Positions 34,402 to 44,723 of a stretch of 64,000 nucleotides of DNA are shown one piece after another. The notes beneath the pieces are model-generated. The model saw only the letters and a list, made by a program, of their open reading frames with translations, was not told where the DNA came from and ran no database searches. Numbering within the stretch: position 1 is the stretch's first letter; every line of letters begins with the position of its first letter. A program made the translations under genes and the position numbers. Source of the DNA: CAWJHE01 sp963842455 (lineage in GTDB: Bacteria > Chloroflexota > Anaerolineae > Anaerolineales > UBA4823). The stretch is from positions 434,001 through 498,000 of the forward strand of contig CAWJHE010000014.1 of NCBI GenBank assembly GCA_963842455.1. Direction: 5' to 3'.

Positions 34402-36139
34402 TCAGCGCTGCTGCTTTCGCAAAGCCTTGCGCAAATGTTCCCAGATTTGCTTAACCAGGTTAGCCTCCTGGGTCGTAACCGGCTGGGTGCTATACCGAGC
34501 CTGAACAAAATATTCAGTAAGCGCCTGGGTTTCCGAAAGCCAATTCAGCTCTACCTGTGGATTAGCTTGATCCTGTGCAACTGGTGACCGGTCTAAATTT
34601 TCTTCATCCGCTTGCAAAGCCGTGCTCTCTGGCAGATCCAACCCGATCTCCAGCTGGGGGTTCGTTGGGATCGTATACCTGGCTTTCAATTCCTGCAAAT
34701 ATTCGTAGGGAGTCTGCCAGGGTTGGCGGGCTGGTCCTCTCTCGGAACTACGCCGTAGCATTGCCAGGTAATAAAAAAACACCTTTTCTCGGTTGGAGAG
34801 GCGGCGCAAATTCAATCTTTGGGTCAAGCGGGGCTGCTCTGAACCCTGGAACCTGGATCGTAAGGCCGCCAGGCTTTGTTGAACTTTTGCCTGTATCACC
34901 AGGTTTGTCCTGCGTAGCTGGCCTGAAATCCACAACCAAAATTGGTACAATCGCCGGGAAAGACCTAATCGTCTAATTCCAGACCAGAGCGCCTGGTTTT
35001 CACGAAAATAATAATAGATGGCAAAAATTAACATGCCAGCCAGGACTACCCAGAAAAGGATGGATTTTAACAACTCCAACCATGGTAATTGCGCTGCATC
35101 AACGGGTGGAGGCGGCAGATCTATCGCCGGCTCTGGCTGTTGGATGTTTTCGGCCCCTGAAAACTTGAAGAGCGAAGCCAGGAAGGCTACGATCATAAAG
35201 AAGGGTGCAGAAATAAAAAAGATCAAATAACTAAACAGCGAAACCAGGGCTGAGAAAATGTAATTGAGCAGGCTGAGCAAGCTGATTGAATAACGCGTCG
35301 GTAAAATTGCGGAGATGATCGTCAGGATGAAAATTGCGAAGGCGCTGCTGAGCAGCCAGTGACGCACCAGTTCTTTTCGAATGGTCAGATCCTTCCCGAA
35401 TCCAGGTTGTGCTCATCAGATTGAGTTGCGTCAGGCTAAACAAGAACAATGTGAGGAAGAAGAAAACCAACAAATTGGTCACACCAGCCCTCATATCGGG
35501 GTTCTGCCGCCAATCGCTCTGCGCTTCCATGCCCAATAAGGATGTGACCAGCACCATGATCACGCCCAAAATCAAAACAGTGGATACCAGGCTCTCGCGC
35601 ACTTCTGTTCGCAATTCATAGATACCGCTTTCTTGCTCTACTTTCAGCAGTCTTTCGTCAACATCCAATCTGCCCAACAGGTCTGCAAACCTGCCACTGA
35701 ACATCCAGATAACCAGCATGACTAAAACCGAGAAAAGAAATTCTCCAGAGAGCAAGTCCCCCCACTGACGGTTGACCAGGTAATTGATATCCATCCCAAA
35801 AGCCTGGTAACCTTGGGAAAAATACGTTCCCAACTTCAATAGCAAAAGGATCACGATCCATTCAGAAAAACGATAAAAGACCCACTCTTTATCCGGAAAT
35901 GCAAAATGGCGCAGACGATTGAAGGCAAACATACCGTCCAGGGCAGTAAAAAAACCGACCAGCGCCAGGTAAAAGCCGTTCCAATCGGGAAAAAAGAATT
36001 CGCCAAGCCGGACAAAACTGGCCGCAAAACAGGCTAACAAAAGAGCTGAAATCAGATAGCTGGCTAACCGAAACCACCCCTGGTTGGTCGCAATGGATTG
36101 ATTTTGATCGATCGGCGCTGCCTGTGATTGGTTTTTCAT
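34402..36139 (-). pseudogene. Membrane protein with C-terminal DUF4129 domain, one frameshift
   Basis: Two frames form one gene. From ATG 36139 (a longer frame reaches 36169) the protein has several N-terminal membrane helices and a soluble loop, reaching LNLMSTTWIRE. One base must be removed near 35390, after which it continues as DLTIRKELVRHWLLSSAF with further helices. The C-terminal cytoplasmic part carries LSNREKVFFYYLAML, WQTPYEYLQELKARY and ALTEYFVQARYS, the DUF4129 signature. The whole would be about 578 residues. DUF4129 commonly ends transglutaminase-like membrane proteins in MoxR-DUF58 operons. The transglutaminase core itself is not recognisable here. It is the third gene of that module. 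Confidence 0.7.
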
Positions 36140-36149
36140 ACGCTGATGG

Positions 36150-37337
36150 TTATCTCCGCCAGATATCAAGGTCTTCTTCTCGCATAAAATTCACCAACGG
36201 AATGCCAAACTGCCTGGCTTTCTGCTCTAATGAGAGAATGTCTTTGGTTTGCCCGCATTGCACCAGGTATGCGTTCATGCCTGCCCGCCGCGCCTGGAAT
36301 AAACTATCGAACAGGTCATCATCCATTTTCCCGCTAACCAGGATCAATGTCGCCCCCCAAGGCAATTTGGCCAATTCCTGGTGCAATAATTGAGATAGTG
36401 GCAGGCTTTCGACCATCTGCAAACGCGCCAGGATTTCCAACAAACGCAGTAAGTGACCGCGCCCGCGCCTGGCAGGCAGAATGGGGGGTAAACTGGCGTC
36501 CATGAGCGGGTCATAACCATTGGTCGCCAGTCCAACCGATTGGCGGGCAGAAACAATCCAATTCGCCATCGAGGCAGCTACGGTGATAGCTAACTCAGAG
36601 TCAAAAAAACGAGTACGCAAGTCGTACTCGTTGGCATTCAGATTGAGAAAGATCATCGTCTCTAAGGAGATCGAGGGCTCAAATTGCTTGACCTGTAGCC
36701 TTCCGCTGGTTGCAGTGGCTTTCCAATCGATGCGACGCAGCGAATCGCCCGCTGTGTAATCACGCTTGCCGCGCACCCGGGTGGGATCTTCAAAGATCGG
36801 CTGGTTATGCCTCAAGGTCCCCATGGGGGATTGTGAAGGAAAATCAATTTTTACCAGGGGGATGATCTTGGGATAAACGGTCAGGTATTCAGGCGCCAGG
36901 CTATGGGTTCGATTTTTCCCAACTCCTAATACATCTCCAGAAAAAAGGTGTAAAGGTCCCACAGGGTAAAGACCTCTTTTTTTGCAATCCAGCTGATATG
37001 AAAAATCGAGGTTACCCTTGGGTGTCAGGTAAACCACGTCCTGGAAAGGTCCTCTGGAATGCAATCCGACCGGCAGGCTTTCGCGAATTTGCAGCCAGGG
37101 CACGGGTAAAAAACTACGGTTCTTAATGTTCAAGTCGACCCTTATATTTTCCCCTAAGAAAGCCCAGTGATTAAATGATCGCTCGAGATCGATACTCCGC
37201 ATCACCTTGCCACCCCACCACCTGCTGGCGATTAACGCACCAAAGAAGAGATACACCAGGGTGAGCACATAATCCCCTTCCAGGAAGATGGCAATGGCGA
37301 TCAAGGCTAATAAAAAGACAGGCAGAAACTTACCCAT
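36150..37337 (-). CDS. DUF58 protein of the MoxR module
   Basis: 395 residues from ATG 37337, which overlaps the MoxR stop and has TTGGAG upstream; the frame extends to 37376. Two N-terminal membrane helices (FLPVFLLALIAIAIFLEGDYVLTLVYLFFG) are followed by a beta domain. The family signature is RGKRDYTAGDSLRRIDWKATATSGRL, and a vWA-like fold (ETMIFLNLNA, LILVSGKMDDD) ends the protein. DUF58 proteins act with MoxR ATPases in assembling or activating envelope complexes. The gene is translationally coupled to moxR and stands 10 bases before the DUF4129 gene. A paralogue is at 60421-61695. Confidence 0.88.
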   Translation of the reverse strand: MGKFLPVFLLALIAIAIFLEGDYVLTLVYLFFGALIASRWWGGKVMRSIDLERSFNHWAFLGENIRVDLNIKNRSFLPVPWLQIRESLPVGLHSRGPFQDVVYLTPKGNLDFSYQLDCKKRGLYPVGPLHLFSGDVLGVGKNRTHSLAPEYLTVYPKIIPLVKIDFPSQSPMGTLRHNQPIFEDPTRVRGKRDYTAGDSLRRIDWKATATSGRLQVKQFEPSISLETMIFLNLNANEYDLRTRFFDSELAITVAASMANWIVSARQSVGLATNGYDPLMDASLPPILPARRGRGHLLRLLEILARLQMVESLPLSQLLHQELAKLPWGATLILVSGKMDDDLFDSLFQARRAGMNAYLVQCGQTKDILSLEQKARQFGIPLVNFMREEDLDIWRR

Positions 37338-38379
37338 TTGACTCCAATCCAATCGGAATGGCAGACAATAAATCAATCAGGATCTGGCTGGCTTTGCGGC
37401 CGCGCAATTCCGCTTCTGGTTTTAATATCCAGCGATGCGGAAGGATAAAAGGCGCCAGGTATTTAATGTCATCCGGGATGACAAAGTCGCGCCCACGAAT
37501 GGCTGCCAATGCCTGGGAAGCCTTGTACAAAGCCAATGAAGCGCGCGGGCTGCAACCCAAAGCCAGATCTGGATGCTGGCGCGTTGCTTCTACCAGGCGC
37601 ACGATATATTCTTGCAGCAAGTCATCGAGATGAACTTCCCAGATCAATTGCTGCATAAACAAAAGACCGGTCAAACCGTTTACTTCTGGGTTTGTCTGCA
37701 AATTGTCTTGAGGGTTACTCTCCCTACCAATACCCGTTTTTTCAAGTGCTTGTTGGATTTGTGATTGCAACCCAGTAAATGCCACGGCTTGTAGTGATTC
37801 GACCGGATGGTGACGCCGCAAATTGACCAGCATGGTGCGTTCATCCTGATAACTTGGATAGCCCACCGGCAGGCGCATCATAAAACGATCCAACTGAGCT
37901 TCAGGTAAGGGAAAGGTGCCTTCGTATTCGATCGGGTTTTGCGTAGCCAGCACCAAAAAAGGACGCGGCAGGCTGCGCGTCACGCCATCCACTGTCACCT
38001 GCTGTTCCTGCATGGCTTCCAACAATGCCGACTGGGTGCGTGGTGTGGCGCGGTTGATTTCATCAGCCAGCAAAATATTGACAAAAATCGGTCCCTGGCG
38101 AAACTCAAACTCACCGGTCTGTTGATTAAAAATGGAAACGCCAGTGACGTCATTTGGCATCAGATCTGGTGTGCATTGCAGGCGCTTAAAGCTGCCAGCA
38201 ACACTAACTGCCAGGGAACGCGCCAGCATAGTCTTGCCGGTGCCGGGTACATCCTCAAGCAACACGTGCCCTTCACACAATATGGCTGTGATCAACAGCT
38301 CGATTACACTGCGTTTTCCAATGATAACCTTCTCAACATTCTCAATGATCGGGGTGACGAAGTCTTGGACAATTTTCAT
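37330..38379 (-). CDS. MoxR-family AAA+ ATPase
   Basis: 349 residues. Walker A is in LLEDVPGTGKTMLARSLA, Walker B in ILLADEINRATPRTQ, sensor 1 in LVLATQNPIEYEGTFPLPEAQ, and the lid includes LGCSPRASLALYKAS. MoxR ATPases are chaperones that insert metals or assemble complexes together with vWA/DUF58 partners. An insertion of about 25 residues (KTGIGRESNPQDNL and following) breaks the helical region compared with the copy at 61712-62705. It starts the MoxR-DUF58-DUF4129 operon and is divergent from alaX. Confidence 0.92.
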   Translation of the reverse strand: MKIVQDFVTPIIENVEKVIIGKRSVIELLITAILCEGHVLLEDVPGTGKTMLARSLAVSVAGSFKRLQCTPDLMPNDVTGVSIFNQQTGEFEFRQGPIFVNILLADEINRATPRTQSALLEAMQEQQVTVDGVTRSLPRPFLVLATQNPIEYEGTFPLPEAQLDRFMMRLPVGYPSYQDERTMLVNLRRHHPVESLQAVAFTGLQSQIQQALEKTGIGRESNPQDNLQTNPEVNGLTGLLFMQQLIWEVHLDDLLQEYIVRLVEATRQHPDLALGCSPRASLALYKASQALAAIRGRDFVIPDDIKYLAPFILPHRWILKPEAELRGRKASQILIDLLSAIPIGLESNG

Positions 38380-38511
38380 AAGGTTAACCTGTTTCTTTAT
38401 TTTGATGAATGAGTGAGTGTCTTCTTTTCTTCATCAGACCATCTAATTTTTTTGACAGGTCTGATGTCCTAATTTTAGACGGATTGCGTCTTAGTTGTTT
38501 TGGTTATCCAA

Positions 38512-38540
38512 GGACACAATCCAAACTGTACTGGTACAAT
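38512..38540 (+). promoter_or_regulatory. Possible promoter of alaX
   Basis: An extended -10 TGGTACAAT (38532-38540) lies 94 bases before alaX, with a weak -35 (GGACAC, 38512-38517). Upstream, CATCAGACC (38432-38440) and GGTCTGATG (38458-38466) form a 9-base dyad over a second possible -35, TTGACA (38452-38457), which could be an operator. Nothing else is seen in the 255-base divergent gap. Confidence 0.35.
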
Positions 38541-38634
38541 AATAACAAAAGACTATGAGGAAAAATCTCCTCGCTTCATTTTATCTTAAAGAAATCGAAC
38601 TACGAGAACAACTCAGCCAAAAGAGGAAAATCGA

Positions 38635-39363
38635 ATGACAAAACTTCTCTACCAGCTCAATAGTTATCAAAAAGAGTTTCAGGCAGTGGTACAGGCTCAG
38701 GACGCAGAAAACCATGCGGTTGTCCTTGACCAGACTGCCTTTTATCCTGGCGGCGGTGGGCAGCCTTGCGATACTGGCGTCTTAGTACGTGGCGATACCT
38801 CATTCACAGTGCAGCGGGTCAAGAAAGTTGAAGGCCAAACTTACCATTTTATCGACAAGGAACAAGCCCTGCCAGAAACAGGCAGCCAGGTATCAGGCAA
38901 GATCGATTGGGAGAGGCGTTACCAGCTGATGCGCACCCATACCGCCTTGCATATCCTGTGCGGCGTAGTCTTCCGGGATTATGGGGCGCAGGTCACTGGC
39001 GGGGATATGGATCCCCTGCAAGGTCGCATGGACTTTGAATTTGAGAGCATGCACAAGGAGCTGGTCGATGAAATCCAGGCAGCTGTCAACCTGGAAGTCG
39101 CCGCAGCGCGTGAAGTACAAGTGCGCATATTACCGCGCCAGGAGGCCTTTGAAATTCCAGACCTGATCCGCACCAAGATTAACCTGCTGCCGCCTGGAAT
39201 CCCAGAAGTGCGCGTGGTCGAAATCAAGGGGCTTGATCTGCAGGCGGATGGCGGCACCCATGTCCACAACACATCCGAAGTCGGGCGCATCCAGGTCACC
39301 GATTATAAAAGCAAGGGCAAGATCAACAAGCGTATCTATATCCAAATTAGCGACCCGGCTTAA
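38635..39363 (+). CDS. alaX: AlaX-type alanyl-tRNA editing protein
   Basis: 242 residues. It hydrolyses Ser or Gly mischarged onto tRNA-Ala in trans. The N-terminal beta barrel (QTAFYPGGGGQPCDTG) and the editing site RTHTALHILCGVVFRDYG give two metal-binding His. The second metal motif reads LQADGGTHVHNTSEVGRI, keeping His but with Asp where AlaRS and some AlaX have Cys. The C-terminus SKGKINKRIYIQI is typical. Length fits AlaX-M proteins. It overlaps no neighbour and is followed 5 bases later by an FAD oxidoreductase gene, so the two may be cotranscribed. Confidence 0.9.
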   Translation: MTKLLYQLNSYQKEFQAVVQAQDAENHAVVLDQTAFYPGGGGQPCDTGVLVRGDTSFTVQRVKKVEGQTYHFIDKEQALPETGSQVSGKIDWERRYQLMRTHTALHILCGVVFRDYGAQVTGGDMDPLQGRMDFEFESMHKELVDEIQAAVNLEVAAAREVQVRILPRQEAFEIPDLIRTKINLLPPGIPEVRVVEIKGLDLQADGGTHVHNTSEVGRIQVTDYKSKGKINKRIYIQISDPA

Positions 39364-39368
39364 GTTTA

Positions 39369-40744
39369 ATGAAAACAACTTCCGCCCAGGTTGTGATCTG
39401 TGGGTCCGGGATAGCCGGCGTCAGCGCGGCATATTTCCTGGCTGTGCAGCAAGGCGTTAAAGAGATCATCCTGATCGACGAACGCCCGCCGCTTAGCCTG
39501 ACCAGCGACCACTCCACCGAATGTTACCGCAACTGGTGGCCAGGACCAGGAGATGCGATGGTGGCTTTGATGAACCGCAGCATCGATTGGCTTGAAAAAC
39601 TGGCCTCCCTGTCCGGAAATGTTTTTCACCTGAACCGGCGCGGCTACTTATATTGCAGCGCTGACCTGCACCAAGCAGGAACGGATGCAGCAACAGGCGC
39701 AAGAAATTTCCCGGCTTGGCGCTGGTGAATTGCGCATTCACAACCGGACTTCACAAGAGGACTGATTACCAGCCAGGCACTGGATCAGGGTGGGCAGATG
39801 CCCCTGCTGGCGCAGATTTATTGCTCAACCAGTCGCTCATCCGCCAGCATTATCCGTATCTTGCTCAGGATGTGATCGCAGCGCTGCATGTGCGCCGGGC
39901 AGGATGGTTCAGCGCCCAACAGCTGGGGATGTATTTGCTTGACCAGGCTCGCCAGGCTGGTGTGAAAGTGCTGAGCGGCAAGGTTATGGGTATCGAATTG
40001 CAGGCGGGGCAGGTGCACAGCGTTGTTCTGGAAAGTGGCGATCAGCTGAGAGCACAAGCTGTTGTGCTCGCTGCCGGTCCCTTCCTGGATAAAGCAGCCA
40101 ATTTCCTGGGAATCCAGCTCCCTATTCACCACGAATTGCACTTAAAAGCCGCCTTTAAAGATAGCGCCGCTATCTTGCCCAGGCAGGCGCCCCTGGTGAT
40201 CTGGAACGACCCGCAAAAGCTGGATTGGAGTCCTGAAGAAGCTGACTTCTTGCGGCAGGATGCGGATTTAAGTTACCTGCTAGAAGAATTACCGGCCGGC
40301 GTGCACACCCGACCGGAAGGCGAGAGCGGCTCCCAGGTTGACCTGCTTTTGTGGGAGTACAAGACGCGGGTGATGAAACCTGTGTTCCCCACTCCGGAAG
40401 ACCCCCAATACCTGGAGATCGCTCTGCAGGGATTGAGCCGCATGCTACCTGGGATGCGCACTTACCTGAACCGGCTGCCCCAACCGCGCTACGACGGCGG
40501 TTATTACACCAAAACGCCTGAAAACCGACCTCTGATTGGAAAATTACCGGTTCCAGGGGCCTATGTGATCGGAGCGCTGTCCGGTTTTGGCTTGATGGCC
40601 GCCTGCGCAGCTGGCGAGTTGCTGGCCCTGCACCTGACCGGCGCAGACCTGCCCGCCTACGCCCCGGCTTTCAGCCTGGATCGATACCAGGACTCGGATT
40701 ATGTCAAAGCCATTCAGGACAGCCAGGACAGCGGGCAGCTATGA
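39369..40744 (+). pseudogene. FAD-dependent oxidoreductase (DAO family), two frameshifts
   Basis: The frame from ATG 39369 has the dinucleotide loop VVICGSGIAGVSAAYFLA and DERPPLSLTSDHSTECYRNWW. It shifts near 39670 to QERMQQQAQEISRLGAGEL and again near 39760 to DYQPGTGSGWADAPAG. The last frame contains GWFSAQQLGMYLLDQARQAGV, AVVLAAGPFLDKAA and the second FAD contact YDGGYYTKTPENRPLIGKL with GALSGFGLMAACAAGELLA. The repaired protein would be about 458 residues. The family oxidises amines or amino acids (glycine oxidase, sarcosine oxidase and dimethylglycine dehydrogenase relatives). The substrate is unknown. Confidence 0.82.
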
Positions 40745-40823
40745 GAATGTGCAGGGAACGCTTGTGGTACTACAAGAGTAAGCTTTGGAAGTCTCAGAAG
40801 CTGGTTGCTATGCTCAACGAAGT

Positions 40824-42032
40824 TTACATCTCGATCTTTCGGAAACGCCAGACGGCCAGGGTGAAAAACAACGCGGCGTAGCCCAGCAGCACTGCTACAG
40901 GCGCCAAGGTCGAGCTGATTTCCAACCTGCGGATGAGCATGTTTTGGAAGCCGGTCATTGCCCAGGCAGACGGCAGTATGCTGCCGATGGCTGCAAATGC
41001 CCCGCCTGCCATTTCCAGCGGGAACCAGGTCCCACCCAGGGCTGAGAACAGGAACATGGCTATCATAGCGTACAAGATCACCTGCTGCTCTCCCTTCGCC
41101 ACCACCCCGATCAACAGCCCAACAGAGGCTACCCATAGGCTAAGGGCAATTGCTAATAGCAGTGCGCCAAGCGGTTCACGCAGGTAGTCGACGTGTAATA
41201 CGAACTGACCAAAAACGATCAGGATGGCGGTTTGCAGAAAGGTCAAGGTGAACATGGCGAGGAAGTGTCCAGCGACGATCTCCCACGTAGATAAAGCGGT
41301 GGTGATCAAGCGCTGCAAGGTGCGGCTATTCCGTTCCTGCACCAGGATTTGTGCAGATGTGATCAGCCCGAAGATGGCAAACTGCACTATGATTCCCGGC
41401 GAAGCCTGGTTGTAGGGGTTGCCGCCGGTCCAGTCGCTCGATTGTTGCAACACAGCCTGTTCGGTTCGCACCAGGTTGAGCCGGTCATTGTCGTCCCATT
41501 TGCTCCAAGCCAGATCAAAAGCTGGTGAGAATTCAGTGGGATCACCTTGCAGGTCGGCGCTGATGCTGGCGATTTCAACTGCGCTCATCAACTGAGAGAT
41601 TGGACTGCGCAGAAGCTGGTAGAGCGATTGGCCTAGCGGAGAATTCGGCTCGGCAATCAGCTTCAACTGCAAGTGATCTCCATTGTTGGGACTTACGGCC
41701 TGGTCGCTGAAACCGGTGGGGATGATTAAAACTCCAGCGACATCGCCCTTGTGAAAGGCAGCCATTGCAGCGGCTTCGTCCAGTGGAATAGTTCTGATGG
41801 CTTCAGAGGAATCTAACCGAGCAAGCAGAGCTTGACTTAACGTTGCCTCGGGCTGTGAGTTGACCACTGCTAGTGGAATACGTGTATCAGCGTTTTCATC
41901 GCTAGCGTTGCCATTAAAGGCAAACCCCATGAAGAGCGTGAACACGATCGGCATGGCAACGATAAACAAAAGAGAGCGCTTATCGCGCAGCATTTGCGAT
42001 AAATCTTTGAGGGCAAGGTCGATGATTCTCAT
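40824..42032 (-). CDS. ABC-2 type exporter permease B
   Basis: 402 residues from ATG 42032, with TAGGAG upstream; the frame extends to 42056. Topology is one N-terminal helix (SLLFIVAMPIVFTLFMGFAF), a large extracytoplasmic domain of about 180 residues, and five to six helices in the C-terminal half, with QERNSRTLQRLITT before them. This is the YhgE/ABC2_membrane_3 pattern of drug, lipid or peptide exporters. It pairs with the similar permease at 42046-43329, 13 bases upstream, and the ATPase at 43342-44301, so the exporter is probably a heterodimer. Confidence 0.88.
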   Translation of the reverse strand: MRIIDLALKDLSQMLRDKRSLLFIVAMPIVFTLFMGFAFNGNASDENADTRIPLAVVNSQPEATLSQALLARLDSSEAIRTIPLDEAAAMAAFHKGDVAGVLIIPTGFSDQAVSPNNGDHLQLKLIAEPNSPLGQSLYQLLRSPISQLMSAVEIASISADLQGDPTEFSPAFDLAWSKWDDNDRLNLVRTEQAVLQQSSDWTGGNPYNQASPGIIVQFAIFGLITSAQILVQERNSRTLQRLITTALSTWEIVAGHFLAMFTLTFLQTAILIVFGQFVLHVDYLREPLGALLLAIALSLWVASVGLLIGVVAKGEQQVILYAMIAMFLFSALGGTWFPLEMAGGAFAAIGSILPSAWAMTGFQNMLIRRLEISSTLAPVAVLLGYAALFFTLAVWRFRKIEM

Positions 42033-42045
42033 TTCAAACAATCTC

Positions 42046-43329
42046 CTAAGCAGCATAGCGCCGGTTAAACATGACCGCGCCGATGGCGAACATCACTATT
42101 CCCATCACAACAACAATTGCGAAAGGCACGAGCATATCGGCCACCGGTTGGCCGCCCAGGGCCATACGCCAGATTTTCAATACCCAGCCCTGCGGCACAA
42201 AATTGCCCAGCGCGATGAAAGCAGCAGGCATTCCACCCGGAATGTTGGCAGTAAACAGCCCACCCAACATACCAAAAACGGTGAGGCCCCCGCCCAATAC
42301 GGGTCCACCCTGCCTGGTCGTCTTGACGAACGAAATTAACAGCACACCCAGACCCCCTGCTGCGATGACTTGTCCGGCGAGCGCCAGGCTGATTTGAAGA
42401 GGCTCCCCCCACTCAATTCCAAAAGCATAACGGCCTGCCAGCATGAGCACTAAACCCTGCACAATCACCGTGATGAACATAGCCAAAAATTTGCCAGCCA
42501 GGATGTGGGTCCGGCCGGTGGGTGTGGTAAACAGGCGCGCCAGGGTGCCTTCTTCTTCATCGCGCAGGATGGACATCATGGCGTAAGCAGCGGTGAAAAA
42601 GGCAAAGAATATCATCTGGCCTGCCATGGTTAAGCCCATCATCTGCTGGAATGGATCGGCAGTGTTTGCTTCGTTAGCAGCAGGCGCGACAAATACCAGG
42701 GATGCTTTTTCAGGATTGTGGAACAGGTCGCGCTGGAAATCCCGGTACCAGGTGGTATAGCGCTCGATCCAAACAGGGATTTCAGCCAGGTCAGGCTGGA
42801 ACCCATTGGCTACCTGCCGCTCTTGTAAGGTCTGAACGGCAATGCCCCCGCCAGCCACACCATCGACCATCATGGTAACCATATCTTCCACCACAGCCGG
42901 CCCGATCGACAAGGTTGGATCGCTGATGATGAGCACCTGGCTATCTTTTGCTCCACTCAAGTAGCTGCTGGTAAAAGTCGAGGGGATGATTACCGCCACA
43001 CCGATATCCTGGTTGTCCAAAGCTAATCGGGCGGCGGATTCGTCAGAGTAGTCGCTGGCAGTGATCCAAGATTTAACGCTCTCATCGAAAAACATGGAGC
43101 GGATGTTGGTCCCGATAGGTGTCTCAAGCACTGCATCACCTGAAATAAAATCTGCGTTGACCACCCCAACTTTGATTGGAGTCATACTGACGTCTCCGCC
43201 AGACATGCCGCCAAATGCGAAGTAGATCAATCCCGTTAGCAGCAGCGGAGCAACGACCATCATGCCGATGGCGAAGACGCTGCGGAATGAGCGAGTGAGA
43301 TCATGAATGGCAATATCAAAGATTTTCAT
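42046..43329 (-). CDS. ABC-2 type exporter permease A
   Basis: 427 residues. Same design as its downstream neighbour: an N-terminal helix (SVFAIGMMVVAPLLLTGLIYF), a long external domain, and a cluster of helices from about residue 235, with LRDEEEGTLARLFTTPTGRTHIL as the cytoplasmic coupling segment. Two differing permease genes beside one ATPase suggest a heterodimeric exporter. The exported substrate cannot be read from sequence. The gene starts 12 bases after the ATPase stop. Confidence 0.88.
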   Translation of the reverse strand: MKIFDIAIHDLTRSFRSVFAIGMMVVAPLLLTGLIYFAFGGMSGGDVSMTPIKVGVVNADFISGDAVLETPIGTNIRSMFFDESVKSWITASDYSDESAARLALDNQDIGVAVIIPSTFTSSYLSGAKDSQVLIISDPTLSIGPAVVEDMVTMMVDGVAGGGIAVQTLQERQVANGFQPDLAEIPVWIERYTTWYRDFQRDLFHNPEKASLVFVAPAANEANTADPFQQMMGLTMAGQMIFFAFFTAAYAMMSILRDEEEGTLARLFTTPTGRTHILAGKFLAMFITVIVQGLVLMLAGRYAFGIEWGEPLQISLALAGQVIAAGGLGVLLISFVKTTRQGGPVLGGGLTVFGMLGGLFTANIPGGMPAAFIALGNFVPQGWVLKIWRMALGGQPVADMLVPFAIVVVMGIVMFAIGAVMFNRRYAA

Positions 43330-43341
43330 TAGAACTCCAGA

Positions 43342-44301
43342 TCAGTCTCTTAACGCTCTTCCGGTCAGGTGCAAGAACACCGTTTCCAGGTTTGGCTCTT
43401 GAATCTCGACTGAGGTAATGCGCACTCCCGCCGTCGCGGCCGCATCGAACAGCCGTGGCAGCACCCGGTTCGAGTCATCTACCAATACTGTTACTTTGCC
43501 AGCTGTGATGTCGAGCTTAACCACACCTTCGGTAGTTTTCCAGCCAGGCAACACCTGCTCAAGTTCACCGGTGACCGTCAGATCAATACGGGTTTGCTCG
43601 CCCACCAACCGGATCAGCTCGTCGTGCGTGCCGTAGGCAATCACTTTGCCCTTGTCCATGATGGCGATGTGATGGGAAAGCTCGGCAGCCTCTTCCATGT
43701 AATGAGTCGTGTAGAGCACGGTCATTCCCTGTCGGTTGAGCTCCTTTACATTGTCCAGGATATGCCGGCGAGACTGCGGGTCTATGCCCACTGTGGGCTC
43801 ATCCATAATGATCAATGCGGGTTTGTGCAGCAGAGCTGCGCCGATATTCACGCGCCGCTTCATACCTCCCGAGAACTTGCCCACGTGATCCTTCTGCCTA
43901 TCAGCCAAACCGATGATGAGTAAGACTTCATCCACACGGGTTTTAAGAGCCGCACCACGGAGACCATACATCTTGCCCCAGAAGACCAGGTTTTCACGCG
44001 CCGAGAGATCTGGATAAATCGCAAGATCTTGCGGTACGACACCCAAGCAGGCTTTGGCTAATTGAGGTTCAGTGCGGACTGAATATCCCATGATGCTGGC
44101 ATCGCCGCTGGTCGGTGGTAGCAGACCGCTCAACATCGAGATGGTAGTCGATTTACCCGCTCCGTTCGGGCCTAGTAGGGAGAGCACTTCTCCCTTTTCA
44201 ACATGGAAATCTGCGCCTTGCACAGCTTTTAAGGTACCAAAGCTCTTGTGCAAATCGCGGACTTGAACAGCAACTGGATTATTCAGGTGGGGTTGAGGCA
44301 T
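43342..44301 (-). CDS. ABC-2 exporter ATP-binding protein
   Basis: 319 residues. Walker A LLGPNGAGKSTT, Q-loop VPQDLAIYPDLSA, signature FSGGMKRRVNIGAAL, Walker B ALIIMDEPTVGID and H-loop YTTHYMEEA. A C-terminal domain of about 90 residues (MDKGKVIAYGTHDEL, then a beta domain) is the DrrA-like type. It energises export through the two permeases encoded downstream. A small unknown gene precedes it by 9 bases and a LuxR activator gene lies further upstream on the same strand. Confidence 0.92.
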   Translation of the reverse strand: MPQPHLNNPVAVQVRDLHKSFGTLKAVQGADFHVEKGEVLSLLGPNGAGKSTTISMLSGLLPPTSGDASIMGYSVRTEPQLAKACLGVVPQDLAIYPDLSARENLVFWGKMYGLRGAALKTRVDEVLLIIGLADRQKDHVGKFSGGMKRRVNIGAALLHKPALIIMDEPTVGIDPQSRRHILDNVKELNRQGMTVLYTTHYMEEAAELSHHIAIMDKGKVIAYGTHDELIRLVGEQTRIDLTVTGELEQVLPGWKTTEGVVKLDITAGKVTVLVDDSNRVLPRLFDAAATAGVRITSVEIQEPNLETVFLHLTGRALRD

Positions 44302-44310
44302 GGCTTTCTC

Positions 44311-44577
44311 CTATGGCTTGGTTTTGGGAGCAGATAAACATTCAACAGCCAGCAGCGGGATGCCCAGGTCGCGAATATGATTGAGCATGCCATGCAGGCT
44401 AGATTGGTCGGCGACGATACCGCGCAAGGTAGTGGTGGTAAAACCGCCAGGTGTAGTTTGGCTGCTCATCGTCATTCCACTAAAAGAGTTGGTCCAATTC
44501 GGATCCAGGCGCCCTTGCAACTCAATTCGATATTCAGCCGGTTGGTATAAATTGATTGGGTTTGATAAATTCGTCAT
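44311..44577 (-). CDS. Small protein of unknown function in the exporter operon
   Basis: 88 residues, no signal, no helix in the membrane. The sequence (YRIELQGRLDPNWTNSFSGM, TTTTLRGIVADQSSLHGMLN, IRDLGIPLLAVECL) has alternating strands and one helix, the look of a small alpha/beta protein. The phrase GIVADQSSLHGML followed by RDLGIPLLAVE is frequent in short proteins near Chloroflexota and actinobacterial ABC genes, as I remember it. It stands 9 bases before the ATPase gene, so it belongs to the exporter operon. A regulatory or accessory role is possible. No cysteine pair or catalytic motif is present. Confidence 0.55.
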   Translation of the reverse strand: MTNLSNPINLYQPAEYRIELQGRLDPNWTNSFSGMTMSSQTTPGGFTTTTLRGIVADQSSLHGMLNHIRDLGIPLLAVECLSAPKTKP

Positions 44578-44723
44578 AAGTTTTTGATTTGAGCTTCCTT
44601 CCTATTGAATATAACCAATCGGTTGGGGAAAAGCATCATCCAAAGGGATTAATGGGAAGGATTAAAAAATAAAGCCCAGTTTTCATTCAAACCAAGCTTC
44701 ATGGGTAAACAGGATTAATCCAA

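Noticed and set aside
34402..36169. Two separate overlapping membrane protein genes
   Set aside because: Hydrophobic segments and the loop STTWIRE/DLTIRKELVRHW join smoothly with a one-base shift near 35390, and no start signal exists for the second part.
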